Positions 11,880 through 23,430 are shown, numbered from the stretch's first letter. The stretch is 64,000 nucleotides of DNA from Cryptomeria japonica (GCF_030272615.1 NC_081414.1:519943185-520007184), one strand, 5' to 3'. Numbers and translations are program-made. The notes: generated by a model not told the origin, from the letters alone.

Positions 11880-13245
11880 GTCTTTCCTCTATTTCACTCT
11901 TTCGCCATTTCGTGGAACATAAAACTTGTGCTCTTTTCTTTTGCAAAGCAACGTTGGCTATTGGATCATGAGAACTTACATTGTCTTGGCTCTGATTGAT
12001 CTATCTGCTTTAGTGTCAGGCCCTACCTCCTTTTCATGACTTCGTGGACTTTAACACTCATGCATTTTTCTTTCGCAAAGCCACGCCAACCATTAGATCA
12101 TGCTCAAAACACCCAGTCTTTAACTCTAACTAGGACTGTCAACCTTACTAACTAGCCGCGCCTCATCTTGATGGCTAACAGTTTTTGCCATTTTGCAGAG
12201 GTTAAGCCGCAAGCACCTTCGGGCCATGAAACAATGAGAACTATTGGATCGACCATGAGATGAATACTTTTTAACAGGCTTCAAACCTTTTAAGTGGGCC
12301 CTTTATTTGGAAATCACTTACTCTATTTATTCTCTAATTAACAAGTGCCACATGGCAATCGACCTTTAGCTCTGAAAACTCCTCTGGGTTCCACCCTAAA
12401 TCCACCGCATGTTCTCTTTATTATTCCCACATAACTGCCGGTTACACTTGGGTGGGCCCTTAACTACCCTTCAGAGCCACATGGCATTCGACACATCACT
12501 ATCAAGCTCTACGAAAAGCAGCAGCTATCATGCCATGTCATGCCTTTGTGTGATGTCCACTTGTCTTTCGCCATTTCATGAACATTAATCTTCATTTGGC
12601 TTGCAGCCACGAAACAACGAGAGTCGTTGGATCAAAATAGATATGATCAGCTTTTAACTATGTGCCTTGCCTATCTTTTGGGCCCCACTAACCTTTTCGC
12701 GACTTCGCGATGACTAACTTACTAGCATCTTACCTTCACGAATCCATGCAAGCCATTGGATTTCAGGAACCTACTCGTTGTTTACTCTTTCTCTGGCAAC
12801 CTTGCCCGGGCCCACTACGGACCACCAACTAACCACCTTGTCACTGCTCTGTCATCACCAGCTAGATCTACCACCTTTATCGACACCTTTAGCAGGACTC
12901 GCCACCTTTTTTCTACTTCGTGAAAGGTAAAACATGCGCATTTCCCGACCACGAATCAATGCAAGCCATTGATCCTTTTCCAACTTGATCACTCTTTAAC
13001 CAAGGAAGATTGCTTGTCTTTGGGACCTGCCACGTGTTTTCACTGCTTTGCAGAACATAAACCATATGCATCTCGGGCTAGCGAATCAACGCAAGTCATT
13101 GGATCACAATCAAGATGTAACTCTTTTACCCGATGGTCAGTCCATCTGGTCAGGCCCACCTATGCCTTTCACTGCTTTGCAATTGGTAACTCATGGGCAT
13201 CTTAGCTCATAGAAACCACACGCACCTTTAGATCAAAAGGAACTT
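11880..13245 (-). repeat. Diverged ~130-bp tandem repeats upstream of the TIR-element gene
   Basis: Units share a half like CGCCATTTCGTG/CACTGCTTTGCAG and a second half like GCAAGCCATTGGATC. The second motif recurs near 11959, 12092, 12247, 12630, 12756, 12968, 13099 and 13231, many of the steps being 126-133 bases. The region is richer in G+C than its surroundings. It sits between the right inverted repeat and the gene start, so it would be the 5' leader or promoter of a leftward transcript. Confidence 0.65.
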
Positions 13246-13512
13246 CCTCACCTTTTAGGAGCCTGATTAAGAAATTAAAACTTTAGGAAAGACATAGAAG
13301 GATAATGTGTTGATAAACCTGCCTAGGAAAAATTAAAGAAGGGGGGGGACACTCTTCACAACCAATGGACCCTCCTTGTAAGTGAATAAAGTAACATGAA
13401 AATAGAATTATAAGGGTTTTTTTCAAACATAGGAGCAATTTAAGACCAAAACCCTAGACCCTTTAGGACTTAAAACAATTTTGAAGCAACTAGGGCATAC
13501 CAGACTCAGAAT

Positions 13513-13709
13513 TTATATATCTTGTAGGTCAATACTGAACATGAGCATAAGCCTTATTTATTTGTTTTAGTTAGTTTAAAGGCAATATGATTCACTAGTT
13601 TTCAGACTGGTTTATCGTGGATCTATTTTTGTAGTGTGAATTCAATTCACAAGTGGTATACCCGCCTGAACTTTGGAAAAGTTCAAAGTGTAGAAGGTGC
13701 AAAAAACCT
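13513..13709 (-). repeat. Right terminal inverted repeat
   Basis: Inverted counterpart of 7141-7342, ending GTGCAAAAAACCT at 13709. The base after the tip no longer pairs with the left side, which fixes the outer boundary. Confidence 0.85.
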
Positions 13710-13732
13710 AGCCAATTATGGACTAGGGTTAA

Positions 13733-13832
13733 TTTTGAAGAGTTGAAGCCTTTTACTCATCTTGAGTAGGCTCATGACTATTAAGTGTGTGAGTAGTTTC
13801 ATCCAAGGTGTAGAGTCCTTCCTTGTAGGACC
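13733..13832 (+). repeat. 100-bp direct repeat, right copy
   Basis: 98 of 100 bases match 6937-7036. It lies 23 bases outside the right inverted repeat, against 104 bases on the left, so it is not a simple target duplication of the TIR element. Confidence 0.9.
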
Positions 13833-14230
13833 CTTGTGAGTAGTTGAAGGGTCACTAGCCTAACCTAATTTGGGCTTGTCATTAGGAGTTTGGGTAGGCC
13901 TCTACATAAGTCATCACTAGTTTGTGATGAGTTACCTTGGTGAGTGTTCACTAGGTCCCAACCCCCTTCTTGGGTTACCTTGGAGACCTCTCCCCACCCC
14001 ATCCCTCGTATAAACACTAGTGGACCACACCAACCTTTTGAAAGAAAAATATTGATGAAAGCCATTCCAGGTCTTTTCTACTTACCTCAGTCCTAAATAA
14101 ACATTCGATAATAAGAGGCAACAATTTAATCTTTATTAATGTGAACTAGCTACCCTCCCCTGTTAATTACTTTAAATGTTCACTTGATTACAAAAATCTC
14201 ATTGAGTTACCCTGCTGACCATGTTGGGTT
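13833..14230 (+). other. Unassigned spacer
   Basis: No gene seen. Holds a GC-richer stretch near 13,930-14,040 with a possible TATA-like CGTATAAACAC at about 14008. Ends where copia homology begins abruptly. Confidence 0.4.
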
Positions 14231-14860
14231 TGTGCATTTTTGAATGGAGATCTTGAAGAGAAAGTATACATTGAACAACCTGATGGATTTTCTTTGATAG
14301 ATGACAATGATATGGTTTGCAGGTTAAGAAAAGTTTTGTATGGACTAAAACAAGCTCCAAGAGCTTGGTATGCAAGATTGGATAAGTATCTTTTAAAGAT
14401 TGGTTTTACTAAAAGAAATGCAGACAACAATTTATATTATAAAGTAACTAATGATGACATCTTGATTATAGAAGTATTTGTTGATGATATAATCTTTGGA
14501 GGAGAAGATGGATTATGTAAAGAATTTTCTATTAAAATGCAGCAAGAATTTGAAATGTCTATGATTGGAGAAATAAAATTCTTTTTAGGATTGCAAATTT
14601 CACAGACTGATAAAGGTATATTCTTGAGTCAATCCAAATACTTAAAAGAGTTACTAAAGAAATTTGGGATGGAGAACTCTAAACCGGTAAGCACACCTAT
14701 GACAACAAATGACAAATTATCACAAAGGGATGAATCTACACCTATTAATCCAACTAGATACAAATCTATGATAGGAGGTTTACTATATTTGACACAAACC
14801 AGACCTGATATTATGAATGTAGTATGTATTGTTTCAATATTTCAAAGTAATCCTAGATAA
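14231..14860 (+). pseudogene. copia reverse transcriptase, C-terminal two-thirds
   Basis: Reads FLNGDLEEKVYIEQPDGF, then [20 protein letters not shown], catalytic VFVDDIIFGG near 14479, EIKFFLGLQISQ, KFGMENSKPVSTPM and the link motif MIGGLLYLTQTRPDIM. The FVDD box is intact. The frame stops at 14858-14860 where relatives read P-S-x-x-H, and the next stretch continues in frame. The N-terminal fingers are missing because of the truncation. Confidence 0.9.
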
Positions 14861-15434
14861 AATCATGAATCGGCAGTAAAAATGATTTTTTGATACTTAC
14901 AAGGAACTATAAATCTTGGATTATGGTATCCTAGAGATGAAAACTTTGAATTATGTGCATACACAAATGCAAATTGGGCAGGAGATGTGGATGACAGAAA
15001 AAGCACCACCGGTGGAGCATTCTTTCTTTGAAATAGATTAGTTTCTTGGTTGAGTAAGAAACAAAGTTGTACATTTTTATTAATAGTAGGAATCTGAATA
15101 TGTTGCAGCAGCAACTAACTGTACACAAGTACTATGGCTTAAGCAAATGTTGAAAGACATAAAGATAAAAATGTAATTGGAACCTATTACTATCTATTGT
15201 GATAACACTGCAACAATTGATATATCTAAGAATCCAGTATTACATTCTAAAACCAAACATGTTTCTATTAGACTGAATTTTGTAAGGGAAAATGTTGAAG
15301 CAAAGGAGATAAAACTGGTTTATGTGAATACTAAAGAACAGATTGCAGATATTTTCACTAAACCTTTACCTAAGGAGACTTTTGAATATCTCAGAGATCA
15401 GCTTGGAGTCATACCACCACTGGTAAAGACTTAG
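14861..15434 (+). pseudogene. copia RNase H (catalytically dead, frameshifted)
   Basis: Continuation with LQGTINLGLWYPRDENFELC, then YTNANWAGDVDDRKSTTGGAFF. Both Asp residues of the usual YTDADWAG are Asn (AAT), removing the first catalytic Asp. A frameshift near 15080 follows SKKQSC. The tail from 15177 is intact: ITIYCDNTATIDISKNPVLH and KEQIADIFTKPLPKETFEYL, stop at 15432-15434. Confidence 0.85.
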
Positions 15435-15821
15435 ACAGTTGATGATTGTCATCAACTAGTAGAATTAATAGAGAAATCTTTTATTCCAGTCTTTGATGGG
15501 AAGCTACTTCTCAGGGGGGGTACTTGGTATATTGAATTGATTGGTATTTTGTATATGAACTTGGTTTTATTGTAACTTTGGCATTTGATGTCAAAGGGGG
15601 AGAGATTGGTATGGAAAAACTTTGAAAAACACAAGGAAAACACATGTTGCTCCCAAGGGGAGAGATTGTTGTTTAGGAGAGGTTATTACTCTCTGTATCT
15701 GTATTTTGATTTCTATTTATGATCTTTTTGGAGATTGTTGGTTTTTGGTACTTGGAATTTCTGTTTTGGCACTTTGATAGTTTTTCCATCTTGTGTTGCC
15801 ATCAATGCCAAAGGGGGAGAT
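15435..15821 (+). other. copia 3' untranslated region with PPT-like repeats and the polypurine tract
   Basis: Contains four purine-rich motifs: TCTCAGGGGGGG near 15512, GTCAAAGGGGGAGAG near 15591, CCCAAGGGGAGAGATTG near 15653, and CCAAAGGGGGAGAT ending at 15821 against the LTR. The last is the expected primer for plus-strand synthesis; the others look like relics of duplicated tract sequence. Confidence 0.75.
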
Positions 15822-16884
15822 TGTTGGTATTTTGGTATGGTTTTACCATTTATGTCAACACCTACTAAACTCTTATCAACGTTGGCACTTTGGAGAATCA
15901 ACAACATTCACTGGCAAGCAAGTGATTCATGCATAGTCACCAGTGTCTAGTATACCAGCAATATATAATGATCACCGATACTTGGAATGATATGGAAAAC
16001 ACATGGTTATGTCAAAGACATCATTTGGACATCTTGTCCTAGAGTTTTGTTCATTGGTATATTCATAGCTACATATTTTCTGTTACCAGCAAATAGGTCT
16101 AGGGTTACACCAACAGGTTTATCTTTTCTAGATCAACATGGCACGCTATGGAGATGATTAATTATTGTTGTAAATGCATTAAGCCAACATGTTCAATCAG
16201 TTATTTCATCAGATATTGTATTGTTTGTAAAATTTTTTTATTGTAATATCTTGTAGAGCCGACCTACTAAAATTCCTCTTAGGTTATGGTATAAATGTAA
16301 GATCTTATTTGTAAGATCAAATGTGGAATGCGAAAAAGGATTGTGTGAAGGTATTTGCGAAAATAAGGAGAGCTATACATGCAGACATCATTTGAAGATT
16401 GAAGGAAGGTTTTTTGAAGACAATCAAAACTACACCGGTACTAAATCCAGCATATGAAGATGCTATTTTATTCAATACATTCTTATTGGATTTAACCATC
16501 CAACTGTAGTCAGTGTGACTCCCATTTTGTGATTGAGCAGTGAGCTCTAGGTGGTTGGCCTTTCTGCATGTGCAGGCCCCATTTATTTACACTTACTATT
16601 TGTAGTGGTATCATCTGATTGTGGGTAAGGTTTCCCACCGTGGTTTTTCCCCTTACAAGGTTTTCCACGTACAAATATTGGTGTTATGTGTTGTGGATAA
16701 CTTTGTGTTTATGTTTCATGCACTAATCCTTATTGGTATAGCAATTAACTATTAAAACTATCTACCGGCATATTGAACTGGTTTACGGGTATTAAGCATT
16801 AAGTTGGTTAAGTTGTTTTTGGTTTAAATTTATTTGACAACTGATTCACCCCCCCCCCCTCTCAGTTGTCTTTGGGACCTAACA
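15822..16884 (+). repeat. copia 3' LTR (1,063 bp)
   Basis: Begins TGTTGGTATTTTGG directly after the polypurine tract and ends GGACCTAACA, so TG...CA ends are intact. The C-rich run and CTCAGTTG precede the end. A TATA-like GGTATAAATG lies near 16289. It is clearly homologous along its length to the solo LTR at 19786-20846. Confidence 0.9.
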
Positions 16885-17940
16885 AGCCACTCCCCCTTGA
16901 CTTGCACCTAGGATTAAAATTTCAAAACAAGGTCTATGACACCCAAAACACCAAGAGTCTAGACTCGTCTACCATAATAAGGCTGGTTAACTTGCTAGAA
17001 CAATATTACAATCAAGGAGATTCAATACAACAAAGAGTGAGTGACTAGCATAGAAGTCATGCATGAAACCAATCTCATTACATTAAAAGATGAAAACATA
17101 ACCATACACAAGTAGGAACTCAAACATTTTCCTTAGCCTCTAGAACAAAATTGCATTAAAGAAACATTTCACTGAGTATCCAACTATGATAGACAAGATC
17201 CATAAGAAAATACAAGGTCTCATAAAGTCAACATAAGAGAATCCAACATAATAAAACAACAAAGAGGCCATAATATCATCTATACATCAATTAATTCAAA
17301 TTAGCATTAATTTTAATAACCATTATAACTCACTTTATTCCTAATTATTTTCTCAATGATACTGACATTTTATTATTCACAACATTTAAGAAATCGTAGT
17401 CCATTCCTACAATTTCTATCATTATATTAGATGAACAATAAATTAAATGAAGATTAGCCAAGTTCATATGAAAACATATATATAATCTTAAATAGAACTT
17501 AACCATGTGATAAATTGATTATATGAAATGACATATGTTTTAATCTAATCACATTTACTTTTCACAAAAATACATCTAATTTTCAAATATATCTATATTT
17601 AACAAAGTATCTATATATATTTCACCAAAATATAACTCTATGCTCAAATCTATTAACATTAATCTAAATATATCTAATTTTTAATCCATTCAACTATCTT
17701 ATCAAAATAAACTACATTTTCCAAATTATGAATATATATAATTTTATCTAATTTATTGAACAACAACAATTTAAATATACCAAAATACTTATGTATATAT
17801 ATAATAATGATTTGATTTGAATATATATATATACACACATAAAATATAACAACAAAAAATTAATATCTACAAAACTGTTTATTAAGAAAACAATCTATTA
17901 TTTATTAATTTAATAGTAGACTAAAACAATGATGTCGTGA

Positions 17941-18075
17941 GGGGGGTCACTGTGGTTAAGCCCACGGTGGGTGGGCTCCCCACCACTATGGGTAAGCCCA
18001 CGGTGGATGAGCTCCCCACCATCGTGGGTAAGCATATGGTGGGTGTTGTTTCCCAACACCGTGGGTGCCCATGAC
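17941..18075. repeat. GC-rich palindromic tandem repeat
   Basis: About three units of ~43 bp built from GGGTAAGCCCACGGTGG and GAGCTCCCCACCATCGTGGG. Each unit contains inverted CCCACGGTGG/CCACCATCGTGGG parts, so the array can form strong hairpins. It is a sharp G+C island in AT-rich DNA. Confidence 0.75.
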
Positions 18076-18170
18076 ACCCAAAAATAAATAAAATCAGTGC
18101 ACCAAAATTTAAAAAAAAACTTAATATGCAAAAATTAAATTATACACAAAGTAGATATTAATTTACATTG

Positions 18171-18172
<2 letters not shown>

Positions 18173-18200
<28 letters not shown>
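18173..18200. repeat. (AT)n microsatellite
   Basis: Fourteen AT dinucleotides in a row. Confidence 0.95.
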
Positions 18201-18204
<4 letters not shown>

Positions 18205-19066
18205 ACATAACGGACATGATTTCATAGAAATATTTTTAGAGGAAGGATCTTAAAAGATTTCAAATCCATAAACCCATAATTTCCAGAATTACAAGATTCC
18301 CAGATAATTTCAATTGCCCAATAACCCCCATTTAACAGACAATCCTTTAAATTTTCTATTTTCAAGTGAACAACAAACTAAATTTGTAATCAAACTAAAA
18401 GAGATTCTTTATGCAAAAGAAGTAATTCTAGAACCCTACCTCTAAAATGCTATTTGGAAATCACGCAGAGAAGCATAAGCAAAAATCCTCAAGAAGTTCC
18501 ATGGCCATGAATCTCGAAGAACCAAAAACCCAAATCCAGAAGTTTCAACAATATAATTTCAAACCCTTTCACTAGTTCGTTAGCAAAATCCAAAATAGAA
18601 CTCCATTATTTTTCCAATATCCTCTTTCCAAACCATATTTACGAGAGAAAAATCTTTTCAAAAACCCATTTTCAGAGAATTCGTGCACATAGTAACAATC
18701 ACGGGAAGCAAAAAGCATTTCTTTCCCTAGAAATAACTCCCCCCCAAAAAGAATGCAAGATTCCCACTTTAAATTCATTAATTGATTTATTTATTTTCTT
18801 TTTGTAACTTCCAGACATGCAAATTTTAAAATTGAAAATAATTAAATATAAATTACTTTAAAAATTAATTTATGTTAAGCATAGTAAATACCAAATTAAA
18901 TGCCTAATTTCCCAATTTAATTAATCATTTACAACAAGGATAAGATAAATTTAATCATTTTACCAATAACATCAATTTAAATTTTATCTTTAATAATTTA
19001 AATTTTATTAATTCATTAATCAATAATATTCAAATGCCATTGATCATGGGTAATCAGGAATCTCTT

Positions 19067-20903
19067 CTCTCCGCCCACCAATGCAAGTGGGTAACAAGGA
19101 TGTGATGCAGGTTGACTGGGATTCTGCACCTATTAGGCTTTCTTTGAACCATGTCAATGACCTTCACCAATCATCTGACCCTATCAAAGGAATGGTAGTT
19201 TCTTTTGCCGCTTTAAGTGTTGGCTCAGGTTCACAACCAATGGAGGAGTGAATTTTTGGTTTCATTTCAAATAGAATTTTTGTGATAATATACTATATGT
19301 CCCCTATCTTTGTTCCTGGCTTTGTTCGACAGCCTCATTTTGTTAATTTTGAAGGAGTTAATTGGTTTGTTAGTTGATGTTCTACTTCTAATAAAGGGGA
19401 GTTGTTACTAAAAAATAAGTTTTGTCTAATAAAGGGGATTTGATACTTGTATATGTATATCGTGCAAGAAACACTTATTATTTGGTGGTGTTTTATTATG
19501 GTCTTTGAATGTCTTACTTGGGCTCGTTATCTCATGATAGGTTTTGAAGTGTCATGTTTGGACTGTGTTAGTCCTTGGATATACTGATTGCTAGGTGTTT
19601 TTTGGGTAATTTTAGAACACCATTTATGAGTATTTTTTTTTAGTTTTTTGGGATGTATTATATTTCTATATAGCTAGGTATGTAGGTTTCATCTTCAGAG
19701 ATATTGGATTCCTCTTATACATTGTAATCTTGAGTGAGGATTTCTTAACTGGTTCTTTCCTCCAGGAGCTATTGAACCAGTTTAATATTGGTATTTTGGA
19801 TATGTTGATATGGTTTTGTCATTGATGTCATCACTTGTCAAACACTTGTCAAACTTATCAGCACTTGGAGATCTTTGGTTTTGTTCACCGGCAAGTCAGT
19901 GACTTATGTACAGTCACCGGTATTTGGTTCACCGAAAGGTTATATTGTTCACCGGTACTTGGAATGACTTGGAGACTACTTGGTTATGTCGAACACATTA
20001 TTTGATCACTTAGTTTTGGCAATTTGGTTATTGGTCTATTCGGGTTTGCATATTTGTTGTTACCAACAAATAGGTCCAGGTTATGCACCGACAAGCATAT
20101 CTATTCCAGATCAACACAAAACATTATGGAGATGATTTATTATTATTATAAATGCATTGAGTCAACATGATGCATCACATAATGATTTATTTGTAATTGA
20201 TTTTATTGTAATATCTTTTAGTGAGCCGACCTATTCAATTGGTCTTAGGCTACGGTATAAATGTAAGATCTCATTTATGAGATTGATATGCAATAAGGAA
20301 AAGGATTGTAATAGGGTATATGTGAAAATAAGCAGAGCTATACATGCAAACATCATTTGAAGACTAAAGGAAGGTTTTTGTGAAGGCAATCAGAGCTAAA
20401 CCGGTAATGAATCTAACATATTAAGATGCTATTTTATGCAGTACATTATCATTGGATTTAACCATCCAATTGTAGTCAATGTGACTCCCATTTTGTGATT
20501 GAGCAGTGAGCTCTAGGCAGCTGGCCTTTCTATATGTGCAGACTCCATATTGTACACACATACTATCTGTAGTAGTATCATTTGATTGTGGGTAAGGCTT
20601 CCCACCATGGTTTTCACCCTTATAGGGTTTCCACGTACAAATATTTGTGTTATGTGTTGTGGATGTTATTGTCTTTTTGTTTCATGCATTAATCTTTATC
20701 GACACTACAATTAACTGATAAAACTGTCTACCGACATAAAGTTTGGTTTACCGACATTAAGCATTAAGTTCTGGTTAAGTTAATTTTGGTTGAATTTATT
20801 GGATAACTGATTCACCCCCCCTCTAAGTTGTCTCCAGGACCTAACATTTACTATTATAATAAATATATTCGTGGTTCTTCCACTTTTGCCAAAAAAAAAA
20901 AAA
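19067..20903 (+). mobile_element. Probable LINE 3' remnant, split by a solo LTR
   Basis: A short open frame (about 19079-19252, MQVGNKDVMQVDW..., stop TGA) is followed by T/G-rich 3' untranslated sequence. With the solo LTR removed, this runs on to a 13-base poly(A) at 20891-20903. An 8-bp AATCTCTT occurs at 19059-19066 and again at 20906-20913, the size and place of a LINE target duplication. No RT or endonuclease is present, so the class rests on the poly(A) tail and the flanking duplication. Confidence 0.4.
19786..20846 (+). repeat. Solo copia LTR (1,061 bp)
   Basis: Homologous end to end with 15822-16884, starting TATTGGTATTTTGG (first bases decayed from TGTTGG) and ending GGACCTAACA. 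Flanks are TTTAA at 19781-19785 and TTTAC at 20847-20851, a 4/5 target duplication. No internal region or partner LTR adjoins, so this is the product of LTR-LTR recombination. A TATA-like GGTATAAATG lies near 20254. Confidence 0.85.
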
Positions 20904-21893
20904 TTAATCTCTTTCACAAAAGTACTAGATAATTATTATACTATACACGAGAGTAATGAATTGTGACAAGACAGAACATGATAGACCAATACAGTGACTG
21001 ACTGACAAGACCAGACAACTAAGAAACAAGCATACCTAATTGGGGACTCATTCTTGTAGGAATTGTGGTACAACAAGGGTCTCATTGATAGCTCCAATTT
21101 CCACTTTACCATTGGGTTGTACATCACACTTAGACCTAAAGATTCAGGTGGAGTCGAGGCTTAGTACCTGCAGCTACATAAACAAGCTATTGAATATGGA
21201 TATATAACCATATAATATCATACCATGAAAAGGGAATGGAATTGACGTAGTTTTCCCATAAAAAATAGTGTGACACTTTTCCCTTCCACCCAAGCACATC
21301 AAGGATAAAACATAGTGTATATCAAAATAATTAAACATAGATAAATATATTGACTAGATCCTAACATCACACATATAAGCCATCTTCTTAATCATCTATC
21401 TTTTAGAGCATAAATAACAACATATAATCACATCAATATTTAAATCATCGATCCATAAAGGATATACCATAGATAGCCACATAAGATCATCTAGAGTCAA
21501 ACTAGGTTAAATCAAGTCTGATCAAGGGAGGGGCATCACATCCTCCCCTCCTAGGGTTTGAATTACTTCTGGAAGTCACAAGGACCAATTAGGAACAACA
21601 AGGACATGTTAGTCATAATACTTATATTAAATAATTCCAAAACCATCATTGCACAATTATTTTTGCAAAAAAACAATCCTTTTCTGAATTCCTTATTGGA
21701 AAGTGGATATATCATAATGTACAAACATCAAAACCTACACTTTTCAAGGAAGACAACACCTCATTAACATCTATATGCACCATAAAATGGATAGATATAC
21801 ATATAATTTCAACATCCCACACATACATTTCTTTCTACATACCAAGGCAAACATAACATACTACCAGATTAATCTCGCAGTTTTAGTCATAAC
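20904..21893. other. AT-rich spacer
   Basis: Nothing recognisable beyond the possible LINE target duplication at its left edge. Its right end ATAAC (21889-21893) is the target duplication of the copia element that follows. Confidence 0.5.
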
Positions 21894-23418
21894 TATTAGT
21901 TCTGATACTTAATGTAAAGTACATATGCCAATAGCTAACAAGATGAGGGGGGGGTGAATCATACAAACTTAAACTTCCATAAAATCAATAGATTCAACCT
22001 CGGTAAATTATACTTCAGCAACTTAACCAAAAACCTGCTAAACATGTAAACTTATGAACACATAATCATAATAACACTCATAACACCAAATTTAACGTGG
22101 AAACCCAAATAGGGAAAAACCACTATGGGATTTCAGACCCACTAAGAAATATACTCTTCTAGAGTATGCTCGGTTAAAAGCAAATCCTATTAAAGATTAC
22201 AAACACATTGCTAGATGTGACCCGATTAAGGGATTTCCCTTGGATCTGTTAGGATCTTCACTTTGTTAGAAGTGACCTTGTCAAAGGATTTCAAACACTC
22301 ACTTAGAATGTTACCTTGCTAGAGGGTTTACAAATAAAACTGTTAAGTCCACTCGGTTATGAGATTTTCTGTCAATTACAAAATAGCAGTAATAAAAATC
22401 TATCTGCAACTTCACATCTAAAATGCTAAAGTAGATTCTTATTTGCTCAAAACAATCTAGTCATAGGACTTATCTTGCCCCTCTGCTAGGCTCTCTACTC
22501 TATTATTCAAACAGGTCTTCAAGCTTTTGTGATTGGTAATCACTATGTAGCATCCTTGTGCATACACTTGTCTGCATACATTCTTTATCAATAATTCATT
22601 ATTTATAAACAATTGCTAACCACTAAATCTCCTTGATCACATTTCCCATGATCAATCTTAGCCATTAGATCTTCAAACTTGACTAGGTTCAATGTATCCT
22701 TTCAATCTGAAAATGTTTTACCTTACCTAGGGACTTGCATTTCCTTCTTGGAACTTGCATAAGGTTATTGCAGTTCAATCCGCGTTGTAGATCTTCATGT
22801 CGATTTTCCTTTGCCATAGATCCTTAACAAACTTCATGTATGGCATACCAATCATTTATACATCTCCAGCTAATCATTGTCCTTCATTAAATAATGCTTT
22901 TATCCATCCCATGTGCATTGTCATAACTCAGTTGCAACTTGGTAAATACTTAACTTTACTCGGTAGACATTTTGCCTTCATTAACCAATGTCGATAACCT
23001 TAAGTTTGACCAACTAGGTTCTTTAGGGTTTACCAGCTAGGTTCTTTGCTTAGTTGTATAGTATAGTATTAACCTTACAATCAACAACGTATGTAGGATA
23101 TCAAAATCTCATCATTGTCTAACTCAGTAATAGTTGCCCATTGAATAACTTATTCTTCCCTTTATTCATCACATTCTTTTTGTGTCTTTTACCGACATCT
23201 TAATTCTCTTCTAATCAATCTTCTCAAGATATGGCAACATCATACTGAATCAGATAATCAATTTCTTGACATCAATGACAAAATAATGTTATAAAGATAG
23301 TTATCATCCTTCTTCAGTTATATCAATAATCTTCAACAACTTTCTCAATATCTTTATTGAATATCAACAATCTCCTGATATTGAAATACCAACAATATTT
23401 CTTACTATAATGCCAACA
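21894..23418 (-). repeat. 3' LTR of the minus-strand copia element (1,525 bp)
   Basis: On the minus strand it starts TGTTGGCATTATAG next to the polypurine tract and ends near ACTAATA (CA decayed to TA at the outer end). It is longer than the 5' LTR partly because a TAGGTTCTTT-containing stretch near 23,005-23,050 is duplicated. Confidence 0.9.
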
Positions 23419-23430
23419 ATCTCCCCCTTT
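23419..23430 (-). promoter_or_regulatory. Polypurine tract
   Basis: Minus strand AAAGGGGGAGAT directly upstream of the 3' LTR, identical to the tract at 687-698 and 15810-15821. It would prime plus-strand DNA synthesis. Confidence 0.85.

Larger units (their letters stand above)
7141..13709. mobile_element. 6.6-kb element with ~200-bp terminal inverted repeats
   Basis: The two ends are inverted copies about 200 bp long, tip AGGTTTTTTGCACC on each strand, with roughly 15 mostly transition differences over the inner ~185 bases. Between them lie one broken minus-strand gene (8099-11558) and a diverged tandem array (11.9-13.25 kb) upstream of it. Long inverted ends with an internal gene resemble Mutator-like or other TIR DNA transposons, but no transposase motif is visible and no matching 8-11-bp target duplication is seen next to the tips. 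The class is therefore unassigned. Confidence 0.6.
14231..16884 (+). mobile_element. 5'-truncated Ty1/copia element
   Basis: RT homology starts abruptly at TGCATTTTTGAATGGAGAT, inside the block that normally reads SAFLNGD, so gag, protease, integrase and the first part of RT are missing. RT, RNase H, polypurine tract and the 3' LTR follow in normal order. The 5' break is a deletion or recombination point, not a stop. Confidence 0.85.
16885..19066. other. AT-rich spacer without recognisable genes
   Basis: No coding signal. Contains two local repeats described separately (17,941-18,075 and 18,173-18,200). Otherwise it looks like unconstrained, AT-rich intergenic sequence. Confidence 0.5.

Noticed and set aside
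7141-13709. Reading the TIR element as an LTR retrotransposon
   Set aside because: Its long ends are inverted, not direct; the direct 100-bp repeats lie outside and are too short and unevenly placed for LTRs; no pol domain.
18572-18778. Host exon candidate near 18.4-18.8 kb
   Set aside because: Only a short open stretch without splice-site support, codon bias or family likeness.
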